DNA from: Microbotryum silenes-acaulis
Lineage: Eukaryota > Basidiomycota > Microbotryomycetes > Microbotryales > Microbotryaceae
Direction of reading: 5' to 3'
Length of the DNA: 64,000 bases
Assembly: GCA_003665825.1 (NCBI GenBank)
Contig: QPFY01000005.1
Location: 1,426,001 to 1,490,000, forward strand
A program made the position numbers and the translations under genes. The first letter of the stretch is position 1; each line of letters opens with the position of its first letter. The notes under the pieces are model-generated. The model was not told the origin of the DNA, searched no databases, and saw only the letters and a program-made list of their open reading frames with translations. Shown one piece after another: positions 9,070-23,773 of the stretch.

Positions 9070-12000
9070 ATGTCGTCGAGTCCCCCACCGCCGGTTGCTG
9101 AACCACACGAGATCGACCAACTTGCTCCACCGACCGATGATGTTCCATCTACGACGTCAGAGGCATCGGTCCCAGCCGGTGGAGGAGTCGGCCCCACTTC
9201 CACACAGCCCGACGACGATGACGATCACGACGACGACGAGGTTAGCGCAGATCGGGATGCGGAGGAAAAAGTTCTTCAAGGTCCTCACGGTAGGATCGAT
9301 CCTATACCTGATACAAGGGACGCGTTGAAGAGGAGTGTTGTACAGGGGAAGGGGAGTGTACAGCTTGGGCAGGACGACAGGGACCGACGGCAGGAAGGGG
9401 ACGAGGAGGGCGGTGCGAACGGGGAGGGAGATGTGGAGGGGGAGGAAAGTATGATCGATCATGGGGACGAATCGAGCTCGAATACGGAGGAGGCGCAGGA
9501 GCAGAGTGAGGTGCAGGAGGAGCAGGTGGGGTCGAAGGTCGTTTCTGAGCAAGGCGACGACGACGAGGAGACGGGCTCGGCGGGCGACGACGACGACGAC
9601 GACGACGAGGAAGACGAAGACGAAGACGATGATGAAAATGATGAGCAAGACAGCACGACCTACGACGAGGAAGAACCGACACTCAAGTATGCCCGACTAG
9701 GAGGGGCGACGACCAACCTCCTGCTCAGGGACAGCGCCTCGGCCTTGGCCGTTTGTGCAAAATATATTGTCGGTTGTCTCGACACCTTGGTACCTCAGCA
9801 TCAAGTCTCGAACTAATCTCCCATTGCTCTACAGGCGATGGGCACCTACAGCGGTGCGATCCTCGTCCTCGACCATCAGGGCCAACTCGTCAAGATCTTT
9901 AAACCCCACACGGCCATGATCAATGACCTCAACATCGACACCACCAGCGAGTTCATTGCTGCGGCCAGTATGGATGGTGAGTTGACAATGGGAAGTGCAG
10001 GTAGAGCGTCGGCTGATCGCCATCTTGTATGGCTTGCAGGCAAGATCTCGGTCCAATCCCTTCTCTCAACCAAAGAAGCACCCGCCGAAGCCTACTCCTT
10101 TGACCTACGTCGACCCATGCGTTGCGTCGCCCTCGAACCCAACTTCGGCAAACGCAACACGCGTCAACTCGTGTCAGGTGGAATGGCAGGGAACTTGATC
10201 CTCCACGAAAAAGGGTGGCTGGGGTACAAAGAGACGACGCTTTTCTCTGGCGAAGGACCGATTTGGACGGTCGCCTGGAGGGCAAATTTCATCGCCTGGA
10301 CTTCGGATGCGGGTGTAAGGATTTACGATACTTCGACTTCGTCGCGGATCACCTATATTCCTAGAGCAATCGATTCACCAAGGGCCGATTTGTTCAAATC
10401 GACGTTGCATTGGCAAAACGATCGGACCTTGTTGATCGCATGGGCCGATATCATCAAAGTCGCCGTAGTCAAAACGAGGGAAACGAAACGTTCTTCAACC
10501 GCTGCCACGTTGGGAGGGATCGTGCCTACTCCAGGATCGAAACCGACCGAGACTTACGTCGAGGTCAACGCCATATTCCAGGTGGATTGTATGATCTCGG
10601 GCATCGCCCCCTACGGGGATTCCTACCTCATTCTGGCGTATCTTGTCGAAGACACATACGAAGATGAAGCGACTCAGGATAGGAATCAACAACGAAGGAA
10701 AGCGGGTCAGAGGCCTGAATTGAGGATCATCTCGAAAGAGGGGGACGAATTGTCTTCGGATGCGTTGTCATTGAGGGATTACGATCGTTTCCAATGTAGG
10801 GATTATTCGTTATGTCGCGCACCTCCTTCGACGTCGACGACAGATGGAGCCGCAAGCGAGGAGAGGTTCTTTGTCATTTCACCGCAGGATATTGTTGTGG
10901 CTAGACCGAGGGACGAAGAGGATCATGTTGCCTGGTTGATCGAACAGAGGCTGTACGAACAGGCCCTCGAGGCATTGGAAGTGATGGGGAATAAAGGGGT
11001 GTTGGGTGAGATGTTCGATGTTACTGAGGTGGGGAGAAAGTATCTGGATTTTCTGATTGAAGAAGGTGAGTCCGCGGGAGAGGGAAGGAGGAGCGGAGTG
11101 GCAATACTGATATTTTGCGCGGATGGTACAGATCAATATGAGAAAGCGGCCGAGGCATGCCCCAAGATTCTCGGGATCAACGCCAAGCTGTGGGAGGACT
11201 TTGTGTTCCTCTACGCCGATCGAAGGCATATCAACGTCCGTGATGCTGCGCGCTTTCTATGTACGAGACCTTGGCTTACAAGTGCTGCGCCACTCTGCAG
11301 ACCATCATTCCTTACGTCCCAACGCATGATCCGCAATTAGGGCGGCTGGTGTATGAGATGATCCTCGCGTATTACCTGCGACATGACCCAGAAGTCAGTC
11401 TCAAGGATGATGGCATCCCCCACTGTCCTTCGAATAACATTTCCTTTCCCCCTATTCCCCCTTAGGCCCTCCTCCGAACCATCAAAACCTGGCCCTGCGA
11501 TATCTACGATACTAACGCTGTCCTTGTCGCCCTCCAAGCCCAACTCGAACGCGCACCCTCTTCCCCACTCATGGAAGCCTTGGCAGAGCTCTACGTTCTC
11601 CATCGACAACCGGGCAAAGCGGTGCCTTATTTCCTCAAGTTGAGGAGGAGGGAGGTGTTCGAGTTGATTGCGGAGTGGAATCTGTTTACGGATGTGATGG
11701 ATTTGGCGTTGGAGTTGGTGGAGTTTGAGGAGGAACTTAGGGGCGAGAAAGAGGGGAAGGAGGGGAAGGAGGGAGAGGTGGTTGGGGCGGACCCGAGGCA
11801 TGGGAAGGCGATCGAGTTGCTGGTCAATCATACACATTCGATACCGGTGAGTTTGGTTGGGTGACAGTGCTTTTGGACTTCCTGGCTGACCTAGTTCGAA
11901 TGGTCGTGGGGACAGGTTCCGAGGGTAATTGCTCAGCTCAAGGGACATCGCCGGTATCTCTACATGTATCTCGATGCATTGTTCGATGAGGACCCGCACC

Positions 12001-13250
12001 TCGCTTTTGATCACAGTGACCTTCAGGTGAGCCTCACTAGGCACTCTCCAAACGAACACCCCCGAATCTAACGCAAACTCTCCCACTCTCAATCAGGTCG
12101 ACCTCTACGCCGAATACGACCTCAACAAGCTGATGGACTTTCTTCGTGCGAGCAACTACTACAGCCTCGAACGCGCGTACAACATTTGTGACAAGAAGGA
12201 CCTCGTACCGGAGATGGTCTTCCTTCTTGGTCGGATGGGGGATAACAAAAGGGCCTTAAACCTGATCATCGAACGATTGGGGGATGTGCAACGCGTGAGT
12301 CACACTCGAGAGTTATAAAGGAGCTGCAAAACGGTGTCACTCAAGCTTCCAGTCGTTGTTCGTGCGCTCACAGGCGATTGAATTCGCCAAAGAACAAAAC
12401 GACCATGATCTTTGGGAAGATCTGCTCAAGTACTCGGAGACGAAACCGAGGTTCATTAGAGGCTTGTTGGAGAATGTCGGGCCGGAGATTGATCCAATTC
12501 GGTTGATTCGGAGGATCAGGAATGGCCTGGAAATCCCCGGGCTTAAACCGGCTTTGATCAAGATTTTGCAGGATTTTAATTTGCAGGTCAGTCGAGGGGC
12601 TTAGAGTTTCGTGGAGTAGAAGAGCAGCGGTGCTGATTTGAGAATTGGTGTGTTTGGCGCAGATTTCTCTAATGGAAGGATGCAAGACGATCTTGTACAG
12701 TGATTGTCGGCAGCTCGCGCTCGCGCTCAATGATGGGCAATCCAATGGCTTTCTGTGGACGGGTATGTTGTGCGACATTGGCCTATTCGCTCTCTCTTGC
12801 AGACACTCACCAGGAATTGTTGTATAACAGGCGAAACGACGTGCAAAGGTACCGGAGAGCCCATCTTTCCTCAACTCAGCGGACAGCCCGCACCCGCTTC
12901 AATACCTTTCGGCGTAAGTTCCTCGGCCGCTTGCCACCTTCAGCCTGTCACGTGACCGATCTAAGCCGTTTGATCTCGATCAGATCCACTTCCTCTCCGG
13001 CGAAACCTTTTCCTCCACGCACGCCTTCCCGTCCCTCGACCTCCCACTAGCCGTCACAGAACGAGATATGATGGTTGCGAATCTATTGGTCGAAGAAGTC
13101 GAGGGTCGGAGCTGGGTGCAGAGTGGACAGACGGCCGAAGCGCGTGCCATGTCGCACAAGATTCGGTTCTTGGCGGATGTCAAGGCGCAGAGGGGGAGGG
13201 AAGGGGACAGGGGCCCTACGGGGATTACGGGGATTACGGCGAGGGCTTGA
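9070..13250 (+). CDS. VPS41: VPS41, HOPS complex subunit
   Basis: Twelve exons (9070-9768, 9835-9976, 10040-11065, 11132-11235, 11301-11393, 11466-11846, 11916-12026, 12097-12294, 12374-12586, 12663-12762, 12831-12913, 12984-13250) give 1138 residues. VPS41 is a HOPS subunit that tethers membranes for fusion at the vacuole. Residues 1-205 are a long Asp/Glu-rich disordered extension with a (GAC)n tract. The WD40/beta-propeller begins at LKYARLGGATTNLLLRD and continues through ALGTYSG-type repeats. The clathrin-heavy-chain repeat region covers WEDFVFLYADRRHIN through AEYDLNKLMDFLRASNYYSL and beyond. The C-terminal position that holds a RING finger in animal VPS41 (TTCKGTGEPIFPQ and after) keeps almost no Cys/His. 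All introns are 63-85 nt apart from one or two, and all are GT..AG. Confidence 0.95.
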
Positions 13251-14091
13251 GGTGGTGGAGTAGAGGGCCGGTGGAAGAATGCTTATGTGAGGGAAGGACC
13301 AGCGAGTCAGGAGTCGCCTCGGCAATGCTCGGCAAAGGCGAATCTTATCGATGCGCGTCACTCTGCGTGCCCGAAGCGCCAGGGTTGAGGCTTGCCTAAT
13401 CGTGGTTGATAATTTGCTTTGTTCTCTGATCTCACCCGAAGTGTTGTAATCATACCCATTTACTAATCGTCCGCCGACGTCGATTATCCGAGAGATTGAC
13501 TTGCCGAAGTTGATAAGACCGGCGAGCGGCGCATTCCGATACTTGCCGAGGCGAAAGATGCCGAAGCGCGCGCGCGGGTCCGCGGCAGCGAGGTGCTTCG
13601 GGTGACCGATCGGCCAAGTTGGCCGCTGGACCGGCGTGGCTTCTTTGCGCGGTGGAGTTTCCTTTTCCTCCCTTCCTCATCAACACTTCGTTCGTCACCG
13701 TATCGCGTCTTGTGAGTTTGGGTCCATAGCTCGTTGAGGTTCAAGCAATGACGTGCTGATGCTTCCACTCCCCCCACTCTCGGCCCCGTCATTCCGCGCC
13801 GTTCCACGTGTTCCCCCAGTCTACGCTTGTCAGCTCTTTTAGCTTTGACATTCTTATTGCTTGTATCCGGTTGGTGCTTCTCGGGTAATGGTGATCTGTG
13901 CTTCTGCGACTTCGGCTGATCTGATGTACTGCATGCTTCCGGAATTTGGTTCTAAGCAGATCCATATCCCCACTAGCCTCCTCCGAGTACGTGGGACGCC
14001 TCGCTTCGAGGGTTCAGCATCACAGCACCTCTGAAACGCGTGTGTTGACCAGCTTGAACTACTTTACTACCCTACAGACTCTTTTTCCACC
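13251..14091. other. Intergenic, VPS41 to P5C dehydrogenase
   Basis: No gene seen. It contains the VPS41 3' flank and the leader of the next gene, which ends in a pyrimidine-rich CTCTTTTTCCACC just before the start. Confidence 0.6.
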
Positions 14092-16116
<2,025 letters not shown>

Positions 16117-17305
16117 ATATAGAGCGTGTTGAGCGTTTCTGCGTTTCTGCTTGTAGAATGTGTTTTTTTACGACCCCACAATTGTCTTGTGAATTTGATT
16201 TACTATCGTAATGATGTATGTGGATTTGTGCGGGGTGGCAAGGCAAACTCTTCAGTCGGCTGAAGAACGGAAACTTTTGTCCATGTCCGACCTCGCCGAT
16301 GTCCGTGGTTTCAGCGCTATCTTTTTAGTACTCGTTCTGGCCAGCGTTCCAGTCACGGCATTTGCCCAAAAAGCCTGACGGTGAGTGCATCCACTTGTGA
16401 GAGCTCATCTCTTGAAGCACCTCGGTCGGCAGTCGCTGAGTGAGCGATAGGCGGGGTGCCGAGGGCGGCTCATGCGCGTCTTCGTCCTTTTGCTCAGGGG
16501 GTCTGCCAGGCTTGGCTTGCCTCGTCCTCGGTTGCTGCTCGAGCACTCCTGCAAAGGGAGCTGATGCAGTGTTGAGACGCCAGTTTGTGGATTGAACTGG
16601 ACGGATGACCCGCACGCCTGTCGCGGCGGCTGAAGCAGCTGAGGCCAACTTGTTGGACGGAGCTGAAAGACTGGAGCGGGACTCAACCGATTGCCTTTTG
16701 GGACATCAGCAACTTTGCCACTCGCGCTTAGTGCAATTTAGCGCACCGGAGATTATAGAAAACGAGCTAAATTTCACAAAAAGTGCGCTTTTGGCACTAA
16801 ATTGCACTAAAGCGCGAGTGGCAAAGTTGCTGATGGAGTGAGAATGCAGTGAGAACTCGAACAACAGCTAGTCTTCACAAAGAGACAAGCCTCATCAGGC
16901 GCGGTACCGCATTATTTAAACAAATATTGCTGGGCAATTTTGTTTAGGCAGATGTTGTTTTGATCAGGTGTGTAATCAGTTAGTAACTTAAAGGCATCGA
17001 TCGCGAAACTGCAGTGGCCAAGGGTACAAGGTGCTACCCGAGTTCAACATAGTCGAGTCTGAACTTACAGAGAACTATGTGGCTGTGCTGGTTTTCAAAC
17101 TTCTTGAAGCGATGAAAACTGAGAGGATAATGCACAGGTCTTACCAGCATTCTCACAGGCTCAGACACTCTCAGACTCCAGTCTGAGCCATTCAGAGCCA
17201 GTCCGTGAGTCCCCGGGCTTTCCTTGACTCCTGTCCATCGCGTCACCATTCCCACTGAGCAATCTGTCGCTGTCATACCTCTCACGTGTGATATATCGGC
17301 GCGTC
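16117..17305. other. Intergenic with a foldback element
   Basis: No gene seen. A perfect-stem foldback lies at 16704-16835, and AT-richer sequence follows to about 17000. Confidence 0.6.
16704..16835. mobile_element. Foldback/MITE-like element A
   Basis: A 132-bp hairpin. The left arm starts CATCAGCAACTTTGCCACTC and continues GCGCTTAGTGCAATTTAG; the right end is its reverse complement with only one or two mismatches over about 40 bases. There is no coding capacity. A GA dinucleotide flanks both sides. Terminal bases CATCAGCAA and the internal CACTCG are shared with the element at 54420. Confidence 0.8.
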
Positions 17306-18250
17306 ATGTCGACCTCGACAGCAAGTGCATCGGTGACTGGGTCTGCAGCTCCAACAAGGGCTCTGGCTCCGATCGCGCTGCCTTCGCCGCTGCCTCGATT
17401 CTTCCTTGTGTACCCGACGACATGGCGGCCTCTGTCAACCGAGTACACACACCAGTCATCGCCTACTGTTCGAATCAACGTGTTGGATTCGTCATTCAAT
17501 CCACCGCACGTGGCGCATTACTCTTTGGCGCGGCTCGCCGCTTTCGATCGCAATGGCACTTCGCCCTTTGATGCAAGACTGCTCGTACTAGGCTCTTCGA
17601 ACGCGGATAAAGGATCTACGGGTCAAGATGAGATGAAAACGAGGCTAGAGATGATGGGATGTATGGCGATCGAGCTGGATCAGGACCTCGCGAAGGGCGG
17701 CGGTCGCGGACACGGTCAAGTAGGCGTCGCCGTCGTCGAAGGGGCTAGGTTCGTGGATAAGAGCAAGCACATCAGGGAGTGGATCAAGGAGCACCATCAA
17801 GGTCTCGAAGTGGAACTTGTCTTTGCGCTAGGTTAGTCTCCAGGCAATGAAGGAGCACTTACCCAGATCGGCTTCAGTTGCTTATCCGAGACTGTATCCG
17901 GTTGCGACCCAGGGTGGGACACGGTCATCCGTTTCTTCAACCCGAAATACTATGGCACCGAGTTCGAATCATTCATGACATCGTTCTTTGATACCGACCG
18001 ATCCTCGATCGTCTGCGCACGAAGAGGGGACGTCTCACCGATCGAGGAGAAAGAATTTTTGTCGTCCCCGAACGTACACAAGTACCGCGAGAGGATCACC
18101 ATGTGCGACGTCGAAGATCAGGCGCTCAATGTCAGCTCAACGGATATCAGACAGGCACTCAAGGAGGGGAGGAGGGGAGACGTCGACAAGTGGATCAATG
18201 TTCAAGGCGTGCGCGAGGTGATCAAGAAAGAGCGACTGTACGAGCAATAA
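17306..18250 (+). CDS. Nicotinamide-nucleotide adenylyltransferase-like (POF1-type) protein
   Basis: Two exons (17306-17831 and 17913-18250) give 287 residues. The intron is read as GTTAGT..CCCAG because only this acceptor rejoins the frame as VFALG plus WDTVIRFFNPKYYG. The nucleotidyltransferase signature appears as SSFNPPHVAHYSL (HxGH motif with Ala for Gly) and the second motif as NVSSTDIR. Both are typical of NMN/nicotinate-mononucleotide adenylyltransferases and of the fungal POF1 branch. It would transfer AMP to a nucleotide such as NMN, but the exact substrate is uncertain. A near-upstream in-frame GTG exists; the ATG at 17306 is preferred. Confidence 0.85.
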
Positions 18251-19454
18251 GCGAGGCTAGGTGCTTTGTAAGACCGCCACGCGTTTTATGCTCTTTACAG
18301 TCAAGGGCAAGGGGCTATGCTCGAAGTGAGGCGTGCTCTCTACCCCAACCACCAAGCTGTCAGATTTGGTACCTGGATTCTCGAAGGGGAAATGCCCACG
18401 ACCAAGTCTCGTTGAGCACAGCACGGTGCCGTCGAGTATATTCGATGGCTGAGTTGGAGTATGACCGCATACCTCTAGTCATCCCACTGCATCACATCCA
18501 ACGAAGGTTTACAAGGTCGTTGCTTTCTCCGGTGCTCAAGCAAATCATGGCGTGTCCCGCGGCCGGCTGTCATAAGAGGCTCGAGCACTCGCACCGCACC
18601 TAGCGCAGGCCTTCAAGCGCTCATCGTCCGGCGCTCAGTCCTTAATTACCAGTCCGTAGGCGTTGGAAAATCACCATTCGACCGCGTACTCTTCCTTTGG
18701 CCCGTCGCTTTCGTATACCGTTCGTCGAGGCCTGTGCCACCTGACGACGCGACGCGACGTGACAAACCTCTTGATCGAGCTACACCCATGTTTGCACCAG
18801 ACCAAGGCCAGTTACACCAATAACGGCGACGGCGAATACCAAGGAAGATCGCCACCCTCCTCTCGAAGATATACAACTGGCTTCCTTGTCGCCCAAATTG
18901 ATCGATCGGTCACACATAATTGGAGCGTTTTTCGGCTGAAGGATCGACAGGAGGTTTGATGCGCATCAAGCGCGCCGAGAGCCTAGTGAATCGGCGCCGC
19001 GCTCAAAGTCAGTGAGCTCGCTCCCATTGCTTTGGGCAGCCGCCAGGACCTTCTCTTGTTTGGCTGTGCACCGGTTCTCAGCATAGCCTCTGAGACGGAC
19101 ATGCTTGGCGGTGGTCACATTTCTCAACCGGCCCGGCGGAGGTCAGTGCGGGAATGTCCCTCGTCAAAATGTAGAGCGACACACACAACTCGTCCTTCTC
19201 CTCCTACATTCCCACTCGCCCCGTTTTGTTTCCGAACACCCACACTCTTTTTTTTTTCTCCTCGTCCTACACGCTAGGCGTCTTGGACAGGCCCGGTCGC
19301 TCAGTCAAGTTCCCGTCCACTCGAGGTGAGTTGAGCGACGAAAAAGCTTTCGAGAAGAGACGCGCTTTGATCATATGCCCGTACTACCGTATCCTTTCCA
19401 GCCTATCCATACCACTCTCGTTTTACACATCCCATACACTTCTCCCAGCCCACG
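18251..19454. other. Intergenic, no gene seen
   Basis: About 1.2 kb between two plus-strand genes. The last 250 bases are CT-rich (a T9 run near 19249-19258), typical of a promoter/leader of a highly expressed secreted protein. Confidence 0.55.
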
Positions 19455-21254
19455 ATGAAGACCTTTTGCCTTCGCTCTTCGTTGCTCGCGCTCGCGACGT
19501 GCGCGCTCGGTGCCTCCGCCACTGTGACCAACCCCTCGGAGCAGCACGAGCCCCTTGATCTCGACAAGCGTACTTTCGGCCTCATCCCCCTTTCACCCTG
19601 CGGCATCTTCAAGGGAGGAATGAGTGGTATCAGTACCTACTCGAGCCTGTCGCTCAACCTTGGCCTCACCGCTCGAGTGCGCTGCCCCTTGACGTTCCGC
19701 TGTGACGGTAAGCCCCTGTCCAATGCTGGCGCGGCCCGCGCTCAGCACTCGCGCCGCTCTGATAGAACTGTCTTGCTGATACGACGTGCATCATTTCTCA
19801 AGGTTCGGGTACGGACGGTCACCTCTACGACATCAACGGCCTGCCGGTCCCGTCGTGTTTCCCATCCACTTGGCGCTACTTTGGCATGTGAGTGACGACG
19901 AATTGTTTCCGGGTGCGCGCAGTATGACACAGTTCCTGATACCAAAAAGTACCTTATCATTAACTCAGTGAAAGAGGATGGCAGCCCCCTGCTTCATTCA
20001 GTTGCGGGTCGAGCTGGACCGTCCCGACTGCGTGGTGCCCCTCGGTCCACCTCGCACCTTGGTTCCGACCCGGACCCGGTGTCGCGCTCAGCTACTCGTC
20101 CGGCCTCAACATCCCGAGCTGGTGGCTCCCTTCTGCTGGCTGGTCGTGCTCGGGAAACCTCGGCATTGGTGGTTACGCCTTCGATCCCTACGGGCAGGGA
20201 CCTCCGATTGGAGCCAGCGGATTCTTGTACTTCGGTTTGGGCAGAGGATGGCTTCCCCCTGCTGGCTTGAGAATCGATGTCAACTTTGTGAGTTTCAGCC
20301 GTTTTAATATTCTCCGCTCCTGTGAATGGGCCAGTCGACTGATCCCCGTACCCTCGTTCATTTCTTCAGGTCTTCCCCAGCGGCTGCGGTGATCTCCACC
20401 TCGCCACCTGGTGGTCACCCCCTATCGAATGGGTCCCTCCTCCCAAGTTTGGCTGCCCCATATGGTGGAAGTGCAAGCGATGCCAAAGCCCTACAACTTC
20501 GGTCACTCTGTCTTTGCCTGCCCCTACGACGACCACCTCGGCTGCGACGATTGCTCAGACGACAGCTCCTCAATCGCCGACGACGAGTGCGGCGGCTACG
20601 ACGGCGGCTACAACGACGGCTACAACGGCGGCTCAAACAACCTCGAGTGCTGCCGTGACAACCACGAGTGCTCAAGCTCCGACTAGTGACTGCCACACTA
20701 CGACCACCGCCGCGGCCACGACCACCGCGCAAGCCACGACGGCTGCGACCACCACCGAGGCACAGGCCACCACGACGGCGAGCACGACCACTGCTCAGGT
20801 CACTACCTCGTCGTCTACCTCGGCTTCAACGACGGGTCTTCAGACCACCTCGACTGCTGCGGCGACGACGTCCAGCACCACGAGCTCCGCAACGTGCACT
20901 TCATCTTCGACATCCACGTCTCGCCCCCTCCAACCTCCCACGACCGCACCCAACCCCCCTTGCACGCAGAGCACCACCCGCACTCACCACCACCACCATC
21001 ACTCGGTCCCTACTACTCGACGCATCATCACGTCGACCGTTCGTTTGTTGACGAGTACTTCGTCTGCTTCGAGACCTACTTCGACTGCCGTTTCGACTTC
21101 GACGGCGATCGCGACTTCGACTTCGACTTCGACGCGTTCGAGTTGCGCGGGAGTGCCGACGACGAAACCTCATCACAAGCATCCCCAGCATGGTAAAGGC
21201 AAGGGACAATGCAACTGTGCGCTTCAGGATACCGACGATGACGAGTCCGACTAG
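19455..21254 (+). CDS. Secreted Cys/Trp-rich protein with long Thr-rich tail
   Basis: Four exons (19455-19707, 19803-19887, 19969-20287, 20370-21254) give 513 residues, and all phases close. The signal peptide is MKTFCLRSSLLALATCALGA. A likely Kex2 site follows at LDKR. Residues about 35-235 are rich in Cys, Trp, Gly and Pro (for example SCGSSWTVPTAWCPSVHL and FPSGCGDLHLATWW). Residues about 236-480 are almost wholly Thr/Ser/Ala, a strongly O-mannosylated stalk, with a run of six His. The end is basic then acidic (QDTDDDESD), with no GPI tail. It is probably a wall or extracellular-matrix protein. I recognise no named family for the N-terminal domain. Confidence 0.8.
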
Positions 21255-21524
21255 AACTTGAGAGGAAGTTTTTACCTCGTTCTAGTCTCAGTCGCGAGCG
21301 ACGTTTGTATAGCATAGACACTCGTATGGTTTTCTTCTCGCTTCATTTTATACCCCACCTTCTCACTTTTCGTCTTTGCACACTGGGTACAGCTTAACAT
21401 ACTCCATTACAACGGCGATTCTCATTCGCTGCGCCATAATTTTGAAAACTGAGCTCCTCCGCTTCGATCTTCTCACAAGTTGACATGAAGAATGACTGGT
21501 AATTCGGAATGTTACAGACAGGTC

Positions 21525-23773
21525 TCACAAGTTCAAACACAGCGTCCTACCCCTGGCAACCTGTTGTCGAACCAACCAAGGTTCCAAGCCCGTCGCGACG
21601 AGACTTGCCATCAGGATACCTATCCCAAGACGAAGTATCAGTCCTTTGATCGAATCAAAGCCCTGTCGTCACATTCGACGACTCCTCGGAACTGACCTAG
21701 CGTATCCGCAAAGCCGACACTGGCGATCCTAAACTCCCTTTCTAATATTTTCCTTTCGCTCGATTTGAACCTATTACCGGCCCTCCCCTCTTCAACCCCT
21801 AACCCAAGCCCTTTCCCGTCCTTATCTTCCGTCTCTTCTTCCCTACCTAGTCTATAAAAACAATTCACGTACGCCGATCCTCCCGCCAACCCTTCACATG
21901 AGACCAAACAAAAAACGATGACGATTGTACCGTTCTCCCCCAACGACGAATTCGAAAAGATCCCTCTCGACGATTCCAGAAACGTGAGCGTCAATAAAAA
22001 AAGTTGAAAGATCGTGGGTAAAGGTAGAAGCGCGATCGGTAAGGGAGGGAGGTGGAGGATCGAGAGGGAGGAGCGAGAAACGAAAACCCAGAATTGGTAG
22101 ACGAGTTGCCAGAGGGGGTAATAATCGCGCAGGGAGTGGATGAGGGAGGAGAGAACCAGGGTCGAAGGGGAGGGTACCTCGTAGATTAAGGTGGGGAAAA
22201 TACCAGAGTTGATGGTGTATTCGGCGAGATAAACTAGGGGGAAAGGACCCATATTAGTTAGGCTCCTCTAGAGGTCGGAGACGAAGCGGAGAAGGGCTCA
22301 CCGAAGAACAAGGGTAACATGTACCGCCTAAAGAGCGGTCGTGCCAGAGCTGGGGATTTCAGGAGTTCGCGGGTATCAGTCTCGTAGGGCGAACCTTTTC
22401 TTGCTACGGCGCTATTCCTACCGGAGACTCACCCAGTTTCTCCCGCGTCGTCAAGGCGATTTCTTCGCCCTCTTCTGCCGGCCTTTGAGCTTGAGGTTGG
22501 ATCAGCGCTTCTCCAACTTGAGGTTCCTCCTCTTCCCCCTCGCCCTCGACGTCGTCCTCTTGATCTGAGTCGTCCTCGTCGACGACGAACGTGTAGGCGT
22601 CGAAAGGTGCCGAAGCGAACGTTTCGACGCGGGGCAACAGGAAGTAAAAAGTGAGGGCCATACAGAGGGGGAGGAACTGAGTGAACTCGCGTGAAGCAAC
22701 AATTCAGTTTCGTTTCGTCTCGTAGGAATCGTCGTACGCTCTCACTGACCGAACAAATTAGCAACCCCACTTTAACTCCCAAACCTCTTAACACCCACCA
22801 CAAGCCAGCCCCAACCAACCCCGCCGCCCCAGTTCCAGAACTGAACCAACCCACTGCGAACCCCCCGAGATCGATAGAGGCAGGGATGCGGAGGGATCCA
22901 TAGAGGGTGGTGAGTTGGAGGTAGGTCATTTCGCCTAGGCCGGAGGAGAAGGAGGCGATGCCGATGCCGAAGAGTCGGAGGAAGAGGGTGGAGGAGGTGG
23001 CGACAATCTGTGATGAGGGGGAGAGGGATGGATTTGAGTACGATAAGTATTTTGGAGGTGACGTGACGTGGCGAGACGTACGATGATGCCAAAGAAGGAG
23101 ATGGCACTGCAGCGATCGGGGGAGAAGTAATCGTTTCAGCTCGGTAGATTTCGTCGGAGATTCGGGTTGACCCACGAGCAGCTCAAAATCCGACGATCAT
23201 ACCGTGCTTGTCCCTATTCGAACAATGCTTTTGAATCTGATGTCAGCACGACGTGGTCTCCGAATTCGATCGGCTGCACTTGCCGGTACGAAATACGGCC
23301 ACCCGACTTTGACGGCCAAAGCGGGCGCAACTGGAAACGTGGCGAGTGGCCGACCGAGAACAATTGGGTGTCAGGTGGTGCCGCTGCAGCTACCCGTCTT
23401 CCTCAGCGGGATTTGGACGGACTATTGACAAACAGAATCAATCCCTGGGCACACATGCACGAACCGCGGGTCAGCCACGAACGAATCCCATCTCCAGACC
23501 GGGCGCGTGCCTGCGCTACCTGACTGTACGTACCTTTGGCGTCGTGGCTTTATCGACCAGGTCCAACGCCGCACTGAGGATGACGACGTAGAGGACGTTG
23601 TTGAGCAGGCCGAAGCAGAAGAAACTGGCGCCGAAACGAAGACGATGTGGGATCGGTGTTGCTGTTGCTGTTGCTGTTGCTGCTGCGGAGGATAAGGACA
23701 GGGGCATGCTGCTCGATGCTGATGAGGCTGGCGTAGGTGGGTATCTTGGGGGAGTAGAGGTGGGTACGGTCAT
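21525..23773 (-). CDS. BTN1: Battenin / CLN3 vacuolar membrane protein
   Basis: About nine exons: 23530-23773, 23290-23330, 23203-23236, 23082-23106, 22750-23007, 22433-22676, a short one near 22307-22333, 21697-22233, 21525-21619; roughly 500 residues. CLN3/Btn1 is a multi-pass vacuolar/lysosomal membrane protein that affects pH and amino-acid balance. Marks in order: CFGLLNNVLYVVILSAALD, APALAVKVGWPYF, SFSSGLGEMTYLQLT, GWFSSGTGAAGL, an acidic cytosolic loop (DEDDSDQEDDVEGEGEEEE), VYLAEYTINSG, LVYQFWVFVSRSSL, CEGLAGGSAYVN and ADTLGILMASL. Two junctions (exons 3/4 and 6/7) do not keep phase with consensus donors, so those boundaries are unsure. The start could also be the ATG at 23707. It is divergent from COQ7. 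Confidence 0.9.

Noticed and set aside
9157..9682. Minus-strand frames rich in Val, Leu, Arg or Ser opposite VPS41 exon 1
   Set aside because: They are shadows of the acidic (GAC)n region; composition is dictated by the Asp/Glu repeats on the other strand.
11337..12092. 251-codon minus-strand frame
   Set aside because: It lies opposite VPS41 exons 5-7, whose protein matches the HOPS family across introns; the antisense frame has no family pattern.
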